In this document: piece after piece, positions 27,250 to 35,483 of the stretch | Layout: the number at the start of each line of letters is the position of its first letter | Position numbering within the stretch: the stretch's first letter is position 1 | Source: Sphingomonas qomolangmaensis | Lineage (GTDB): Bacteria > Pseudomonadota > Alphaproteobacteria > Sphingomonadales > Sphingomonadaceae | Length of the DNA: 64,000 bases | Reading direction: 5' to 3' | Assembly (NCBI RefSeq): GCF_024496245.1 | Contig: NZ_CP101740.1 | Span: 1,425,501 to 1,489,500, forward strand | Notes under the pieces: generated by a model | Seen by the model: only the letters and a program-made list of their open reading frames with translations | Told to the model about the DNA's origin: nothing | Database searches by the model: none | Translations under genes and position numbers: made by a program

Positions 27250-27954
27250 GTGCGGACTATCGGATTGATCGGCGGCATGAGCTGGGAAAGCTCGGCGCAC
27301 TATTACCGGATCATCAACCAGGCGGTGCGCGCGCGGCTGGGCGGCGGCCATTCGGCGCGCTGCCTGCTGCTGTCACTCGATTTCGCCGAGATCGCCGCGG
27401 GGCAGGCCGCGGGCGATTGGGACGGGCTGACCGCGATGATGATCGACGCCGCGCGCCAGCTCGAACGCGGGGGGGCGGACATGGTGCTGATCTGCACCAA
27501 CACGATGCACCTGATGGCCGACGACGTCGCGGCCAGCGTCGCGATCCCGCTGCTGCATATCGGCGACGCCGCGGGTGCGGCGATCGTCTCAGCGGGGCAC
27601 CGCCGGGTCGGGCTGCTGGGTACCGCCTTCACGATGGAGCGCGACTTCTATCGCGGGCGGCTCGCCGATCGCTTCGGGCTCGACGTGATCGTCCCCGAGG
27701 CCGAGGATCGCGCCGAAGTCCACCGGATCATCTATGACGAGCTGGTGCAGGGACAGGTTTCGGCGGCATCGCGCGAGGTATATCGCGGGGTGATCGCGCG
27801 GCTGGTAGATCGCGGTGCCGAGGCGATCATCCTTGGCTGTACCGAGATCATGCTGCTGGTGGGCACGGCCGATAGCGCGGTGCCGTTGTTCGACACCACC
27901 GATCTGCATGCGCTTGCCGCGGTCGAGGCGGCGTTGGCGGGCTCTATCGCGTGA
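27250..27954 (+). CDS. Aspartate/glutamate racemase family protein
   Basis: A 234-residue cofactor-independent racemase. Two catalytic cysteines lie in LICTNTMH (about residue 83) and ILGCTEIML (about 197), and the N-terminal IGLIGGMSWESSAHYY is diagnostic of the YgeA-type amino-acid racemases. GTG 27250 is chosen because GGGAG lies 7 bp upstream; an earlier ATG at 27214 lacks a ribosome site. Substrate may be a broad-range amino acid rather than strictly Asp. A repeat follows the stop directly. Confidence 0.9.
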   Translation: MRTIGLIGGMSWESSAHYYRIINQAVRARLGGGHSARCLLLSLDFAEIAAGQAAGDWDGLTAMMIDAARQLERGGADMVLICTNTMHLMADDVAASVAIPLLHIGDAAGAAIVSAGHRRVGLLGTAFTMERDFYRGRLADRFGLDVIVPEAEDRAEVHRIIYDELVQGQVSAASREVYRGVIARLVDRGAEAIILGCTEIMLLVGTADSAVPLFDTTDLHALAAVEAALAGSIA

Positions 27955-27969
27955 AAGTTTTACCCTCAT

Positions 27970-28070
27970 CCGTTCGCCCTGAGCTTGTCGAAGGGCCGTT
28001 CTTTCTGGTGCCGCCGGCATTGCGGCGGGAAGGAAAAACAGTGCTTCGACAGGCTCCAACACGAACGGGG
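27970..28070. repeat. CGTTCG-type inverted repeat after the racemase gene
   Basis: Arms CCGTTCGCCCTGAGCTTGTC and its inverse ending CACGAACGGGG, about 50 bp apart. A further degenerate arm (GACTTCGCACGAAACGAACG) lies at about 28138-28157. The pair fills the convergent gap before ygfZ. Confidence 0.8.
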
Positions 28071-28165
28071 AAAGGGGGGATCGACCTAACGTCATCCCGG
28101 TCTTGCGAAACCGGTCCGCGCCGAACGACGGTTTTTCGACTTCGCACGAAACGAACGGGGGTTGG

Positions 28166-28900
28166 TCAGCTTTCCTCGACCCAATCGGGCAATGCCGCGT
28201 CGCCGAGCGAGTCAAGCCGGCGCAGTTCGACCATCACGCCGAGGTCGGGATAGCTGACCCGCGTGCGCGCGCCGGGTTCGGCCAGCGGGGCGACCAACAA
28301 GCGACGCGATACCTTGGCGCGGTGGTGCATCCGGGCGGTGTTTTCCTGGCCGACATAGCAGCCCTTGGTGAAGCTCACCCCGTTGAGTTCGCGCGCATTC
28401 GCCTCGAGCCAGAGCGTCGAGTCCTGCCCGAGTTCCTCGGCGCCCTCGACCACCCCGAGCGCCAGGCGATGCGCGCGCCAAGCGCGGCTCGCGTCCTCGC
28501 CGGTCGCGGCGCCGAGCCAGCGCCAGCCCAGCTTCGGGTGCCGCGGATCGGCCGCGGCATCGGCAGCGGGCGCCAGCGACCAATGGACCGCAAGCGCGGG
28601 ATCGCGCGCGATCACGATCGCGCGGCGCAGCCGGTATAGCGACAGCCGGCGGACCAGCGCGTCGGCCTGCGCCGCCTCGCAATCGATCAGCACATCGTCG
28701 CCATCGGCCCAGAGCAGGAAATCGAACAGCGCCTTGCCCTGCGGCGTCAGCAGCCCCGACCATTGCGGCGCGCCGGGCGCGACCGCCGCCAGATCCTGCG
28801 TCACCAGCCCCTGGAGGAACCCGCGCACATCCTCCCCCGAGAGGCGAAGGACCGCGCGATCGGCGAGATGGGTGGCGTCGGGATGGGTGGCATCGCTCAT
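28166..28900 (-). CDS. ygfZ: Folate-binding Fe-S cluster assembly/repair protein YgfZ
   Basis: A 244-residue protein related to the glycine-cleavage T-protein (GcvT/YgfZ). The family signature KGCYVGQENTARMHHRAKV is complete (about residues 173-191). YgfZ/IBA57 proteins support repair or assembly of certain [4Fe-4S] enzymes and use tetrahydrofolate. ATG 28900 is chosen over ATG 28909 by comparison with the usual family start. It is divergent from the dihydroorotase-like gene, 44 bp away, so their promoters overlap. Confidence 0.93.
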   Translation of the reverse strand: MSDATHPDATHLADRAVLRLSGEDVRGFLQGLVTQDLAAVAPGAPQWSGLLTPQGKALFDFLLWADGDDVLIDCEAAQADALVRRLSLYRLRRAIVIARDPALAVHWSLAPAADAAADPRHPKLGWRWLGAATGEDASRAWRAHRLALGVVEGAEELGQDSTLWLEANARELNGVSFTKGCYVGQENTARMHHRAKVSRRLLVAPLAEPGARTRVSYPDLGVMVELRRLDSLGDAALPDWVEES

Positions 28901-28944
28901 GCGCAGCAAGTAAGACGTGGCGACCCAGTACGAAAGAGGCAGCG

Positions 28945-30279
28945 ATGGCGACCCATGATCTGAAGCTTACCGGCGGCACCGTCCATCTGCCGGGTGGCCC
29001 GGTGCAAACCACCGTCTATGCACGCGGCGGCCGGATCGCCGCGATCGGCGGGTTCGCCGATGCCGAGCAGACGATCGACTGCACCGGGCTCGACATCCTG
29101 CCGGGGGTGATCGACACCCAGGTGCATTTCCGCGAGCCCGGGCTCGAGCACAAGGAAGACCTCGAAAGCGGCAGCCGCGCCGCGGTGATGGGCGGCGTCG
29201 TCGCGGTGTTCGAAATGCCCAACACCAAGCCCAATACCGACAGCGCCGAGGCGATCGCCGACAAGCTGGCGCGCGCCAAGGACCGGATGTGGTGCGACCA
29301 CGCCTTCTATGTCGGCGCGACCGGCGCCAATGCCGAGCATCTGGGCGAGCTCGAGCGGCTGCCGGGGACCGCGGGGGTCAAGATCTTCATGGGATCCTCG
29401 ACCGGCGACCTGCTGGTGGCCGATGACGAGGTGCTCGCGCGGGTGCTGCGCTCGGGGCGCCGCCGCGTTGCGATCCATGCCGAGGACGAGGCGCGGATGA
29501 ACGCGCGCGCCGGGGAGTTCCGGATCGACGGCGACGTCGCCTCGCACCCGATCTGGCGCGACGACGAAAGCGCGTTGCTCGCGACCCGCCGCATCCTGGG
29601 GCTCGCGCGGGCGGCGGGGCGGCGTATCCATGTGCTCCACGTGTCGACCCCCGCCGAACTCGAATTGCTCGCGCAGCACAAGGACATCGCTACTTGCGAG
29701 GTCACCCCGCAGCATCTGACGCTGGCGGGCGAGGACGCCTATCGCGACCTTGGCACCCATGCGCAGATGAACCCTCCGATCCGATCGGCGGTGCATCGCG
29801 ACGGGCTGTGGCACTGGATGGGCCAGGGCGTGCCCGACGTCATCGGGTCCGACCACGCGCCGCACACGCTCGCCGAAAAGGCGATGCCCTACCCCGCCAG
29901 CCCCAGCGGCATGCCCGGCGTGCAGACGCTGCTGCCGCTGATGCTCGATCACGTCGCGGCAGGACGGATGACGCTGCAGCGGCTGATCGACCTCACCAGC
30001 GCAGGGGCGCAGCGGATCTTCAACATCGCGGGCAAGGGGCGGATCGCGATCGGCTATGACGCCGACTTCACGGTCGTCGATCTCAAGCGCCGCTGGACGG
30101 TCGACGGCGCGTGGCTGCAATCGCGCAGCGGCTGGTCGCCGTTCGAAGGATGCGAGCTGACGGGCAAGCCGATCGGCACGATCGTGCGCGGGCGCGCCGC
30201 GATGTGGGAGGATGAATTGGTGGGGGCGGCTTCGGGCGCGCCGATCCGGTTCGAATCTACGGTGTTCGAGCGGGGGTGA
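28945..30279 (+). CDS. Dihydroorotase-like amidohydrolase
   Basis: A 444-residue metal-dependent TIM-barrel hydrolase of the class I dihydroorotase/allantoinase group. Seen: DTQVHFREPG where the group normally has HxH, the carboxylated-lysine site GVKIFMGSSTG, metal histidines in VAIHAEDE and RIHVLHVST, and the acid in VIGSDHAPH. The first zinc-ligand histidine is therefore replaced by Gln. The rest of the site is intact, so it could be a mononuclear enzyme or have another hydrolytic substrate. If active as PyrC it would close the dihydroorotate ring in pyrimidine synthesis. ATG 28945 has AGGCAG before it. Confidence 0.85.
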   Translation: MATHDLKLTGGTVHLPGGPVQTTVYARGGRIAAIGGFADAEQTIDCTGLDILPGVIDTQVHFREPGLEHKEDLESGSRAAVMGGVVAVFEMPNTKPNTDSAEAIADKLARAKDRMWCDHAFYVGATGANAEHLGELERLPGTAGVKIFMGSSTGDLLVADDEVLARVLRSGRRRVAIHAEDEARMNARAGEFRIDGDVASHPIWRDDESALLATRRILGLARAAGRRIHVLHVSTPAELELLAQHKDIATCEVTPQHLTLAGEDAYRDLGTHAQMNPPIRSAVHRDGLWHWMGQGVPDVIGSDHAPHTLAEKAMPYPASPSGMPGVQTLLPLMLDHVAAGRMTLQRLIDLTSAGAQRIFNIAGKGRIAIGYDADFTVVDLKRRWTVDGAWLQSRSGWSPFEGCELTGKPIGTIVRGRAAMWEDELVGAASGAPIRFESTVFERG

Positions 30280-30302
30280 GCGGACGACTTTAGATCAGGC
30301 GG

Positions 30303-30395
30303 GCGCCACGGGCAAAGCCCGTGACGTCGGTCGGGGCCGGTGGCCCCGCCGGCCGAGCTTGCGCGAGTCGAGCGAGCATTGCTCGCTGCCGCGCT
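30303..30395. repeat. Cluster of short hairpins between dihydroorotase-like and DUF1134 genes
   Basis: Three inverted repeats in 90 bp: CACGGGCAAAGCCCGTG (30307-30323), GGGGCC-GGT-GGCCCC (30333-30347) and GCGAGCATTGCTCGC (about 30372-30386). They lie between convergent stops and may act as a bidirectional terminator; there is no T-run. Confidence 0.55.
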
Positions 30396-30399
30396 GCGC

Positions 30400-31170
30400 T
30401 TAGAACGGCAGCCACTCTGCCTTCTCGCTGAAGCTCATATAGCCGATATTGGCGCCCAGCCGGTAGCCGACCCCCACGCGGATCGGGATCAGCACCACGT
30501 CGCCGCGGCGCATATACGTCGCCGCGAACCCGCCGATGAAATAGGCGCGCCCCTCGGCCGAGGGGAAGCGGCGGTACAATTCCTGCGAATCATAGAGGTT
30601 GTACACCAGCACGAACACCTTGGTGGCATCGCCGCCGGCATCGAAGCCGATCGACGGTCCGGTCCAATAGACCGGCCGCTGCCCCTCGACCTTGTGCGTC
30701 ATCACCCCCGAGCCGTAGCGCACCCCGACCACGAACGCGCCCGCGGCCTCGCGCCCGGCGATATAAGCGTTGGGACGCCCCTGTTCGGACAGGATCTTCT
30801 CGAGCAGCCCGGCCAATTCGGCGGCACCCTTGCCGAAGACGCCCTCGGCCGCGGCCATCAGGTCTTCGCGTGCATAGGTTTCGGACGCCACCGTCGTCTG
30901 TTCGGCGGCGATCGGCGGCAGCGGCGCGGTGCTGGTCGGCGCGACCGGCGCGGCGGCGGGCATTCCCGGCTGCGCGGCGCGCTCGTCGGGGGTGAGCGGA
31001 TCGACCTGTTCCTCCACCTGCGCGGGCGGCGAATAGGCGGGTGGCGGCCCCGACAGATCGCGGTCGATCGCCTCGTTGGGGTCGATCGTCCGCACCTGCC
31101 CGGTCGCCATCGCCGGCGCGGCCACCAGCGCCACCCCGATCGCGGCGCGCTTGATCCACTGGCTACGCAT
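30400..31170 (-). CDS. DUF1134 family envelope protein (EipA-like)
   Basis: A 256-residue protein. A signal peptide (MRSQWIKRAAIGVALVAAPA) and a proline/alanine-rich linker up to about residue 100 precede the DUF1134 domain, with GRPNAYIAGREAAGAFVVGV, YWTGPSIGFDAGGDATKV and PIRVGVGYRLGANIGYM (shown in part). Its Brucella relative EipA is a periplasmic beta-barrel fold protein needed for cell-envelope integrity. ATG 31170 has a strong GGGGAAG site. The linker is longer than in most family members I know. Confidence 0.88.
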   Translation of the reverse strand: MRSQWIKRAAIGVALVAAPAMATGQVRTIDPNEAIDRDLSGPPPAYSPPAQVEEQVDPLTPDERAAQPGMPAAAPVAPTSTAPLPPIAAEQTTVASETYAREDLMAAAEGVFGKGAAELAGLLEKILSEQGRPNAYIAGREAAGAFVVGVRYGSGVMTHKVEGQRPVYWTGPSIGFDAGGDATKVFVLVYNLYDSQELYRRFPSAEGRAYFIGGFAATYMRRGDVVLIPIRVGVGYRLGANIGYMSFSEKAEWLPF

Positions 31171-31281
31171 CGTCACTTCCCCCACATCGTCATGGGTAAC
31201 CATACAACCGCACACGCTTTCGCTGCAATGAACCGGCGACGATGCGAGTCGATTTAGCGTTCGGCCGCGCGATATGCGCTG

Positions 31282-31310
31282 TTGATCGCTGGCGCATCGC
31301 TCGGTATAGC
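31282..31310 (+). promoter_or_regulatory. Predicted promoter of tRNA-Ser
   Basis: -35 TTGATC (31282-31287), 17-bp spacer, -10 TATAGC (31305-31310), with transcription expected to begin about 15 bp before the tRNA. Confidence 0.7.
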
Positions 31311-31331
31311 CCGCCGCTCAGCGCCGTGTCC

Positions 31332-31423
31332 GGAGACGTGGGTGAGTGGCTGAAACCAGCGGTTTGCTAAACCGCCGTGCTGAGTAATCGGCACCGACGG
31401 TTCGAATCCGTCCGTCTCCGCCA
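31332..31423 (+). tRNA. tRNA-Ser (anticodon GCT)
   Basis: Class II tRNA with acceptor stem GGAGACG / CGTCTCC (31332-31338, 31413-31419), discriminator G and encoded CCA. The anticodon stem CGGTTTGCTAAACCG holds anticodon GCT (reads AGC/AGU). A long variable arm and T-arm loop TTCGAATC are present. No integrase or target duplication is seen at its 3' end. Confidence 0.97.
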
Positions 31424-31468
31424 ACATCGCGCAGCACCGGCGCTGCAGGGTAGCGCCGGTCTGGTGCT

Positions 31469-32347
31469 TCACCCCGCCGGGAACATCGCCTCGAACGCCG
31501 GCGCGTCGACCACATCGCCGCCGTGCGCGTGGAGATAGCGCCACATCGGGCGCCACATTTCGATATCGGGGGCGACCGGCGCGATGAACTTGCGCAGCGA
31601 TGCCTCGACGATCGCGTCGACTTCTTCGCCCGGCTGTTCGCCGCTCGCGGCATACCAGAGCTCGCGCGCTGCCGCCGGGTCGGCGACCAGATCGGGGATC
31701 ACCGCATCGAGCGCGCCGACCAGCTTGGCGATCGCGGTGCGGGTGGCGTCGTCGGCGGTTGCCGCGCCGATCAGTTCGAGCGCGGAGAAATTGGGGATGC
31801 CCGCTTCGCCGGTGGTGATGAGCTGGGTGTCGAGCCCGCGGACGCGCGCCGCGACGCCCTCGACATTGGCGAAGGCGAGCCACGCGCCGTCATAGCCCGC
31901 CACCAGGTTATCGACATGCGCGAAGCCTGCGGGTTCGATGCCGATATGATCGGTACCGCCCGCCCCGCCCTGCTGGCGAATCCACGCGGCGAGGATGTCC
32001 TTGCACAATTGATCGGTGGTCGGGTTCGACACCGGCGACGCGATGCGCACCGGCTGGCCCGCGACCAGCCGCGCCAGCGACGCGCGGTGGATCAACACCC
32101 CGCCATCGGTCGCGAAGAAGCAGCCATAAGAGCGCAGCTTGCACGCGCGCTGCTCGACCAGATGGAGCGGTTCGTTGACGACCAGCTCGACCTCGCCCGC
32201 CGCCAGCGCTTCGAAGCCGTCATAATGATCGTCGGGGATGACGAGTTCGATGTGCAGCCCCTCGCGCGCGAGCCGGTCGCGCGCGGCGATCAGCGGGAGG
32301 TGATCGGGGTTCAGGAACCATTCGAGCGCGATACGGAGCTGTTGCAT
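31469..32347 (-). CDS. NMT1/THI5-like substrate-binding-fold protein without a signal peptide
   Basis: A 292-residue protein with a periplasmic-binding-protein type II fold of the NMT1/THI5/SsuA group: RIALEWFLNPDHLPLI at the start, FEALAAGEVELVVNEPLHLVEQ, and PVRIASPVSNPTTDQL. No signal peptide or transporter genes accompany it, so a cytoplasmic role is likely. The cysteine cluster CCCFC and histidine arrangement of yeast THI5 pyrimidine synthase are not present, so that identity is not supported. Start at ATG 32347; an ATG/GTG 36 bp upstream would add a basic extension. Function unresolved. Confidence 0.75.
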   Translation of the reverse strand: MQQLRIALEWFLNPDHLPLIAARDRLAREGLHIELVIPDDHYDGFEALAAGEVELVVNEPLHLVEQRACKLRSYGCFFATDGGVLIHRASLARLVAGQPVRIASPVSNPTTDQLCKDILAAWIRQQGGAGGTDHIGIEPAGFAHVDNLVAGYDGAWLAFANVEGVAARVRGLDTQLITTGEAGIPNFSALELIGAATADDATRTAIAKLVGALDAVIPDLVADPAAARELWYAASGEQPGEEVDAIVEASLRKFIAPVAPDIEMWRPMWRYLHAHGGDVVDAPAFEAMFPAG

Positions 32348-32406
32348 GACTGCCCGCGTCGCAACTCGCCGCGGCTTAGTCAATCGGTTCGACCTCGATG
32401 GTGTAC

Positions 32407-32422
32407 TGCACAGCTAATGCAC
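32407..32422. promoter_or_regulatory. Direct repeat TGCAC-N6-TGCAC between divergent genes
   Basis: Two TGCAC copies 11 bp apart (one helical turn) in the 109-bp gap between the THI5-like gene and the membrane-protein gene. Possible regulator site by position only. Confidence 0.3.
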
Positions 32423-32456
32423 TCGTGACATACTTGCCCAACACAGGGAGAGTGCC

Positions 32457-33491
32457 ATGTACAGCGAAAGCGATCTGAACAGTGCAGTCGAAAGCGGAGC
32501 GCTCAGCCGGGAGGCGGCCGAGGCGCTGCGAAGCCATGTCGCCGCGGGGCGGCATGCCCCCGCGGTCGACGAGGAGCATTTCCGGCTGCTGACCGGGTTC
32601 AACGATATCTTCGTCGCGGTCGCGCTCGCGCTGCTGCTCGCGGCGATCGGCCAGATCGGCGCGACGATCACCGATGCCGCGGGCGGGCTCGGGGTGGCGG
32701 TCGCGGCGTGGTTCCTGGCAGAATATTTCACCCGGCGACGGCGCATGGCGCTGCCGAGCATCCTGTTGCTGCTGGCGTTCGTCGGCGGCGTCGCCGGCAC
32801 GCTGGTGGGGCTGGTCGTGACGCTCAATCCCGATCTGCCCGACGCCGCCAATGGGGTGATCGCCGGGGCGATCGGGCTGGTGGCAGCGGGCGCGGCATGG
32901 GTGCATTGGCGCCGCTTCATGGTGCCGATCACCGTCGCTGCGGGGGCATTGGCACTGGTCGGCGCCGTCGTCGGCGCGGTATTGTTCGCGTTGCCCGACG
33001 AGGCGGCGCGCGACGCGGTGGCGATGCCGCTCGCGCTGGGCGGCGGCGTCCTGCTGTTCGGCACCGCGATGTGGTGGGACATGTCCGACACCGATCGCCG
33101 CACCCGCCGAAGCGATGTCGCCTTCTGGCTGCACCTGGCCGCGGCACCACTGATCGCGCACCCGATCTTCCAGATGCTGGGCGTGTTCAAGGGGGCGATC
33201 GGCGCCGATGTCGCGGTGGTGGTGTTGCTGCTGTACGTCGCGTTCGGGTTCGTCGCGCTGGCGGTCGATCGGCGCGCGCTGCTGGTGTCGAGCCTCGCCT
33301 ACGTCCTGTACGCGCTCTACGCGCTGTTCCGCTCGGCGGGCGCGGTCGAGCTGGGGGCGGCGTTCACCGGGCTGGTGATCGGATCGGCGTTGCTGACACT
33401 GTCGGCCTTCTGGCAGCCGATGCGGCGGATGGTGGTCGGGCTGGTCGGCGGGCTCAGCACCCGGCTGCCGCCGGTGGCAGCGGTCGCTTAG
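32457..33491 (+). CDS. Multi-pass membrane protein, hypothetical
   Basis: A 344-residue protein with a soluble N-terminus of about 50 residues and roughly 9-10 membrane segments (for example IFVAVALALLLAAIGQIG, ILLLLAFVGGVAGTLVGLVV, VAVVVLLLYVAFGFVALAV). It resembles proteins annotated DUF2157-like in sphingomonads, but no catalytic motif is visible. ATG 32457 has GGGAGAG 4 bp upstream. Convergent with DUF2794, 2 bp between stops. Function unknown. Confidence 0.8.
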   Translation: MYSESDLNSAVESGALSREAAEALRSHVAAGRHAPAVDEEHFRLLTGFNDIFVAVALALLLAAIGQIGATITDAAGGLGVAVAAWFLAEYFTRRRRMALPSILLLLAFVGGVAGTLVGLVVTLNPDLPDAANGVIAGAIGLVAAGAAWVHWRRFMVPITVAAGALALVGAVVGAVLFALPDEAARDAVAMPLALGGGVLLFGTAMWWDMSDTDRRTRRSDVAFWLHLAAAPLIAHPIFQMLGVFKGAIGADVAVVVLLLYVAFGFVALAVDRRALLVSSLAYVLYALYALFRSAGAVELGAAFTGLVIGSALLTLSAFWQPMRRMVVGLVGGLSTRLPPVAAVA

Positions 33492-33493
33492 GC

Positions 33494-33835
33494 CTATTCG
33501 ACCAGCTTCATCAGCCGGCGCTCGACCGGCGCCAGCACCGGCCCGAGTTCGGCACCGCGCTTCAGCACGGTGCCGTTTTCGCCGACCAGCGCCCACATGC
33601 CCTGGCGATTGCGAAGCGCGGGGCGCTTCTCGATCCGAAATTCGGGGTTCTCGGCGGCGCGGCGGAACGCGGCGAAAACCGCGGCCTCGCGCCCGAGCTG
33701 GATCGCGTAATCGCGCCAATGCCCCGCTGCGACCATCCGCCCGTAAAGGTCGAGGATCCGGGTAAGCTCGAGCCGATCGAAGCCGATCTGGCTGGGGCGA
33801 CCGCCGAGCGGAAGCGGAAGGACGGTAGCGGTCAC
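33494..33835 (-). CDS. DUF2794 domain protein
   Basis: A 113-residue cytoplasmic protein that matches the DUF2794 family, widespread in alphaproteobacteria: FDRLELTRILDLYGRMVAAG, WRDYAIQLG, AVFAAFRRAAENPEFRIEK and ALVGENGTVLKRG. GTG 33835 overlaps the cysE stop by GTGA, so it is translationally coupled to serine acetyltransferase. The family has no assigned function; the coupling hints at a link to cysteine supply, as inference only. Confidence 0.88.
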   Translation of the reverse strand: MTATVLPLPLGGRPSQIGFDRLELTRILDLYGRMVAAGHWRDYAIQLGREAAVFAAFRRAAENPEFRIEKRPALRNRQGMWALVGENGTVLKRGAELGPVLAPVERRLMKLVE

Positions 33836-34512
33836 GCGCGGTCGCGCCGCCCTTCTTCCTCGTCGACCAGCAGGTCGAGCCGCTTGCGCAGGGTTTCGAG
33901 TTCGCAGCGCAGCGCATCGATCTTCTGCGTCGCGGGGTCGCCCATCTCGCTGCACGGCGTGCCATAGGGCATGAACGGCTTCTGATAGGTTCCCGCGCCG
34001 ATCAGCGTCGATTTGGCGGGGATGCCGACCATCGTCGCGCCTTCGGGGACGTCCTTGGTCACCACCGCATTGGCGCCGACCCGCGCGCGCGCGCCGACGA
34101 CGATCGGCCCGAGCACCTGCGCGCCCGCGCCGACGATCACGCCGTCTTCGAGCGTCGGATGGCGCTTGCCGAGGACGCCGTTGTCAGGGCTTGTGCCCCC
34201 AAGCGTGACGCACTGATAGATCGTGACGTTGTCGCCGATCACCGCGGTTTCGCCGATCACGGTGAAGCCATGGTCGATGAAGAAATTGCGCCCGATCGTC
34301 GCGCCGGGATGGATGTCGATCGCGGTCATCCAGCGCGACCAGTGGTTCACCAGCCGCGCGAGGAAATACAGCCGTCGCAGGAACAGCGCATGCGCGACCC
34401 GATGATAGCCCAGCGCCCACACGCCCGGATAGAGCAGGATTTCGGCACGCGACCGCGGCGCGGGATCGCGCGCACGGATCGAATCCAGATATAGTTTCAG
34501 TCCGTTGAGCAT
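33832..34512 (-). CDS. cysE: Serine O-acetyltransferase
   Basis: A 226-residue left-handed beta-helix acetyltransferase that makes O-acetylserine for cysteine synthesis. The hexapeptide region carries the active-site histidines in IDIHPGA and FFIDHGFTVIGETA, then IYQCVTLGGTSP. It is of the short EpsC/Bacillus type without the long N-terminal domain of E. coli CysE. The C-terminal 30 residues form a charged coiled-coil-like tail (ALRCELETLRKRLDLLVDEEEG). It is first of a two-gene operon with DUF2794. Confidence 0.95.
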   Translation of the reverse strand: MLNGLKLYLDSIRARDPAPRSRAEILLYPGVWALGYHRVAHALFLRRLYFLARLVNHWSRWMTAIDIHPGATIGRNFFIDHGFTVIGETAVIGDNVTIYQCVTLGGTSPDNGVLGKRHPTLEDGVIVGAGAQVLGPIVVGARARVGANAVVTKDVPEGATMVGIPAKSTLIGAGTYQKPFMPYGTPCSEMGDPATQKIDALRCELETLRKRLDLLVDEEEGRRDRA

Positions 34513-34664
34513 CGGCGCGTCCCCTAGCGACGCTCCAATCTAGGCGTTGGCCCTGCCAATTACCAGAACACCCCCAGCCAGGCTTTGCACGGCATAAACT
34601 CTATGTATCTTGTGGGATATCGCGCGATGCCGCAGAACCGCGGCTCTTCAGCGGAAGGGCGCGC

Positions 34665-35429
34665 ATGTTCGAAGCTTTCAATCTGGTCGATCTATTGCCC
34701 TATATCGCGGTCGGCCTGGTGGCGCAGATCGTCGATGGCGCGCTCGGCATGGCGTTCGGGGTGATTTCGAGCACCTTGCTGGTGAGCGTGCTCGGCGTGC
34801 CGCCCGCCACCGCATCGGCGGGGGTGCATCTGGCCGAATGCTTCACCACCGGCGTATCGGGAATCAGCCATGCATTGCACAAGAACGTCGATTGGAAGCT
34901 GTTCTGGCGGCTGCTGATCCCCGGCGTGCTTGGCGGGGTTACCGGCGCCTATTTGTTGAGCTCGCTCGATGCCGGGATCACGCGGCCTTTCGTGATGGCG
35001 TATCTGGCGGCGATCGGCGTGTATCTGCTGGTGCGCGGCATCCGCTTTCCCCCGCGCGAGCATCGCGATCCGCGCTTCGTCTCACCATTGGCGGCGGCGG
35101 GCGGCTTCCTCGATGCAGCGGGCGGTGGCGGTTGGGGGCCGGTGGTGACGTCGAACCTGCTGGTCCAGGGCGCGCAGCCGCGCACCACCATCGGCACGGT
35201 CAACTCGGTCGAGTTTTTCCTGACGATGGCGATCTCGATCACCTTCCTTGCCAGCCTGGGGGTAGCGGCGTTCACCACCGCGGTCGTCGGGCTGCTGATC
35301 GGCGGCGTGATCGCGGCGCCGTTCGGCGCGCTCGTCGCCAAGCGGGTGCCGACCAAGACGCTGTTGGTGATGGTGGGCGTGGTGCTGACCGCGACCAGCA
35401 TCTTCAGCCTGGTGCAGGCGCTGCGATAA
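34665..35429 (+). CDS. TauE/SafE (TSUP) family permease
   Basis: A 254-residue membrane protein with about eight helices. It shows two related halves, each with the family pattern: VDGALGMAFGVISSTLLVSV near residue 25 and DAAGGGGWGPVVTSNLL near 150. TSUP permeases move sulfite, sulfonates or related sulfur anions. Its place beside cysE, divergent at 150 bp, fits a sulfur role, but direction of transport is not known. ATG 34665 has GGAAGGG upstream. Confidence 0.9.
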   Translation: MFEAFNLVDLLPYIAVGLVAQIVDGALGMAFGVISSTLLVSVLGVPPATASAGVHLAECFTTGVSGISHALHKNVDWKLFWRLLIPGVLGGVTGAYLLSSLDAGITRPFVMAYLAAIGVYLLVRGIRFPPREHRDPRFVSPLAAAGGFLDAAGGGGWGPVVTSNLLVQGAQPRTTIGTVNSVEFFLTMAISITFLASLGVAAFTTAVVGLLIGGVIAAPFGALVAKRVPTKTLLVMVGVVLTATSIFSLVQALR

Positions 35430-35483
35430 CGCAGCCCGCGCACTGGTGCGCGGGGGTAGGAGCGCTTAGGTGACAGGGCAGCG

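Noticed and set aside
31332..31423. tRNA-Ser as integration site of a mobile element
   Set aside because: No integrase, no direct repeat of the tRNA 3' end and no cargo genes nearby.
31469..32347. Identification as THI5 pyrimidine synthase
   Set aside because: The CCCFC motif of THI5 is missing; only the fold is shared.
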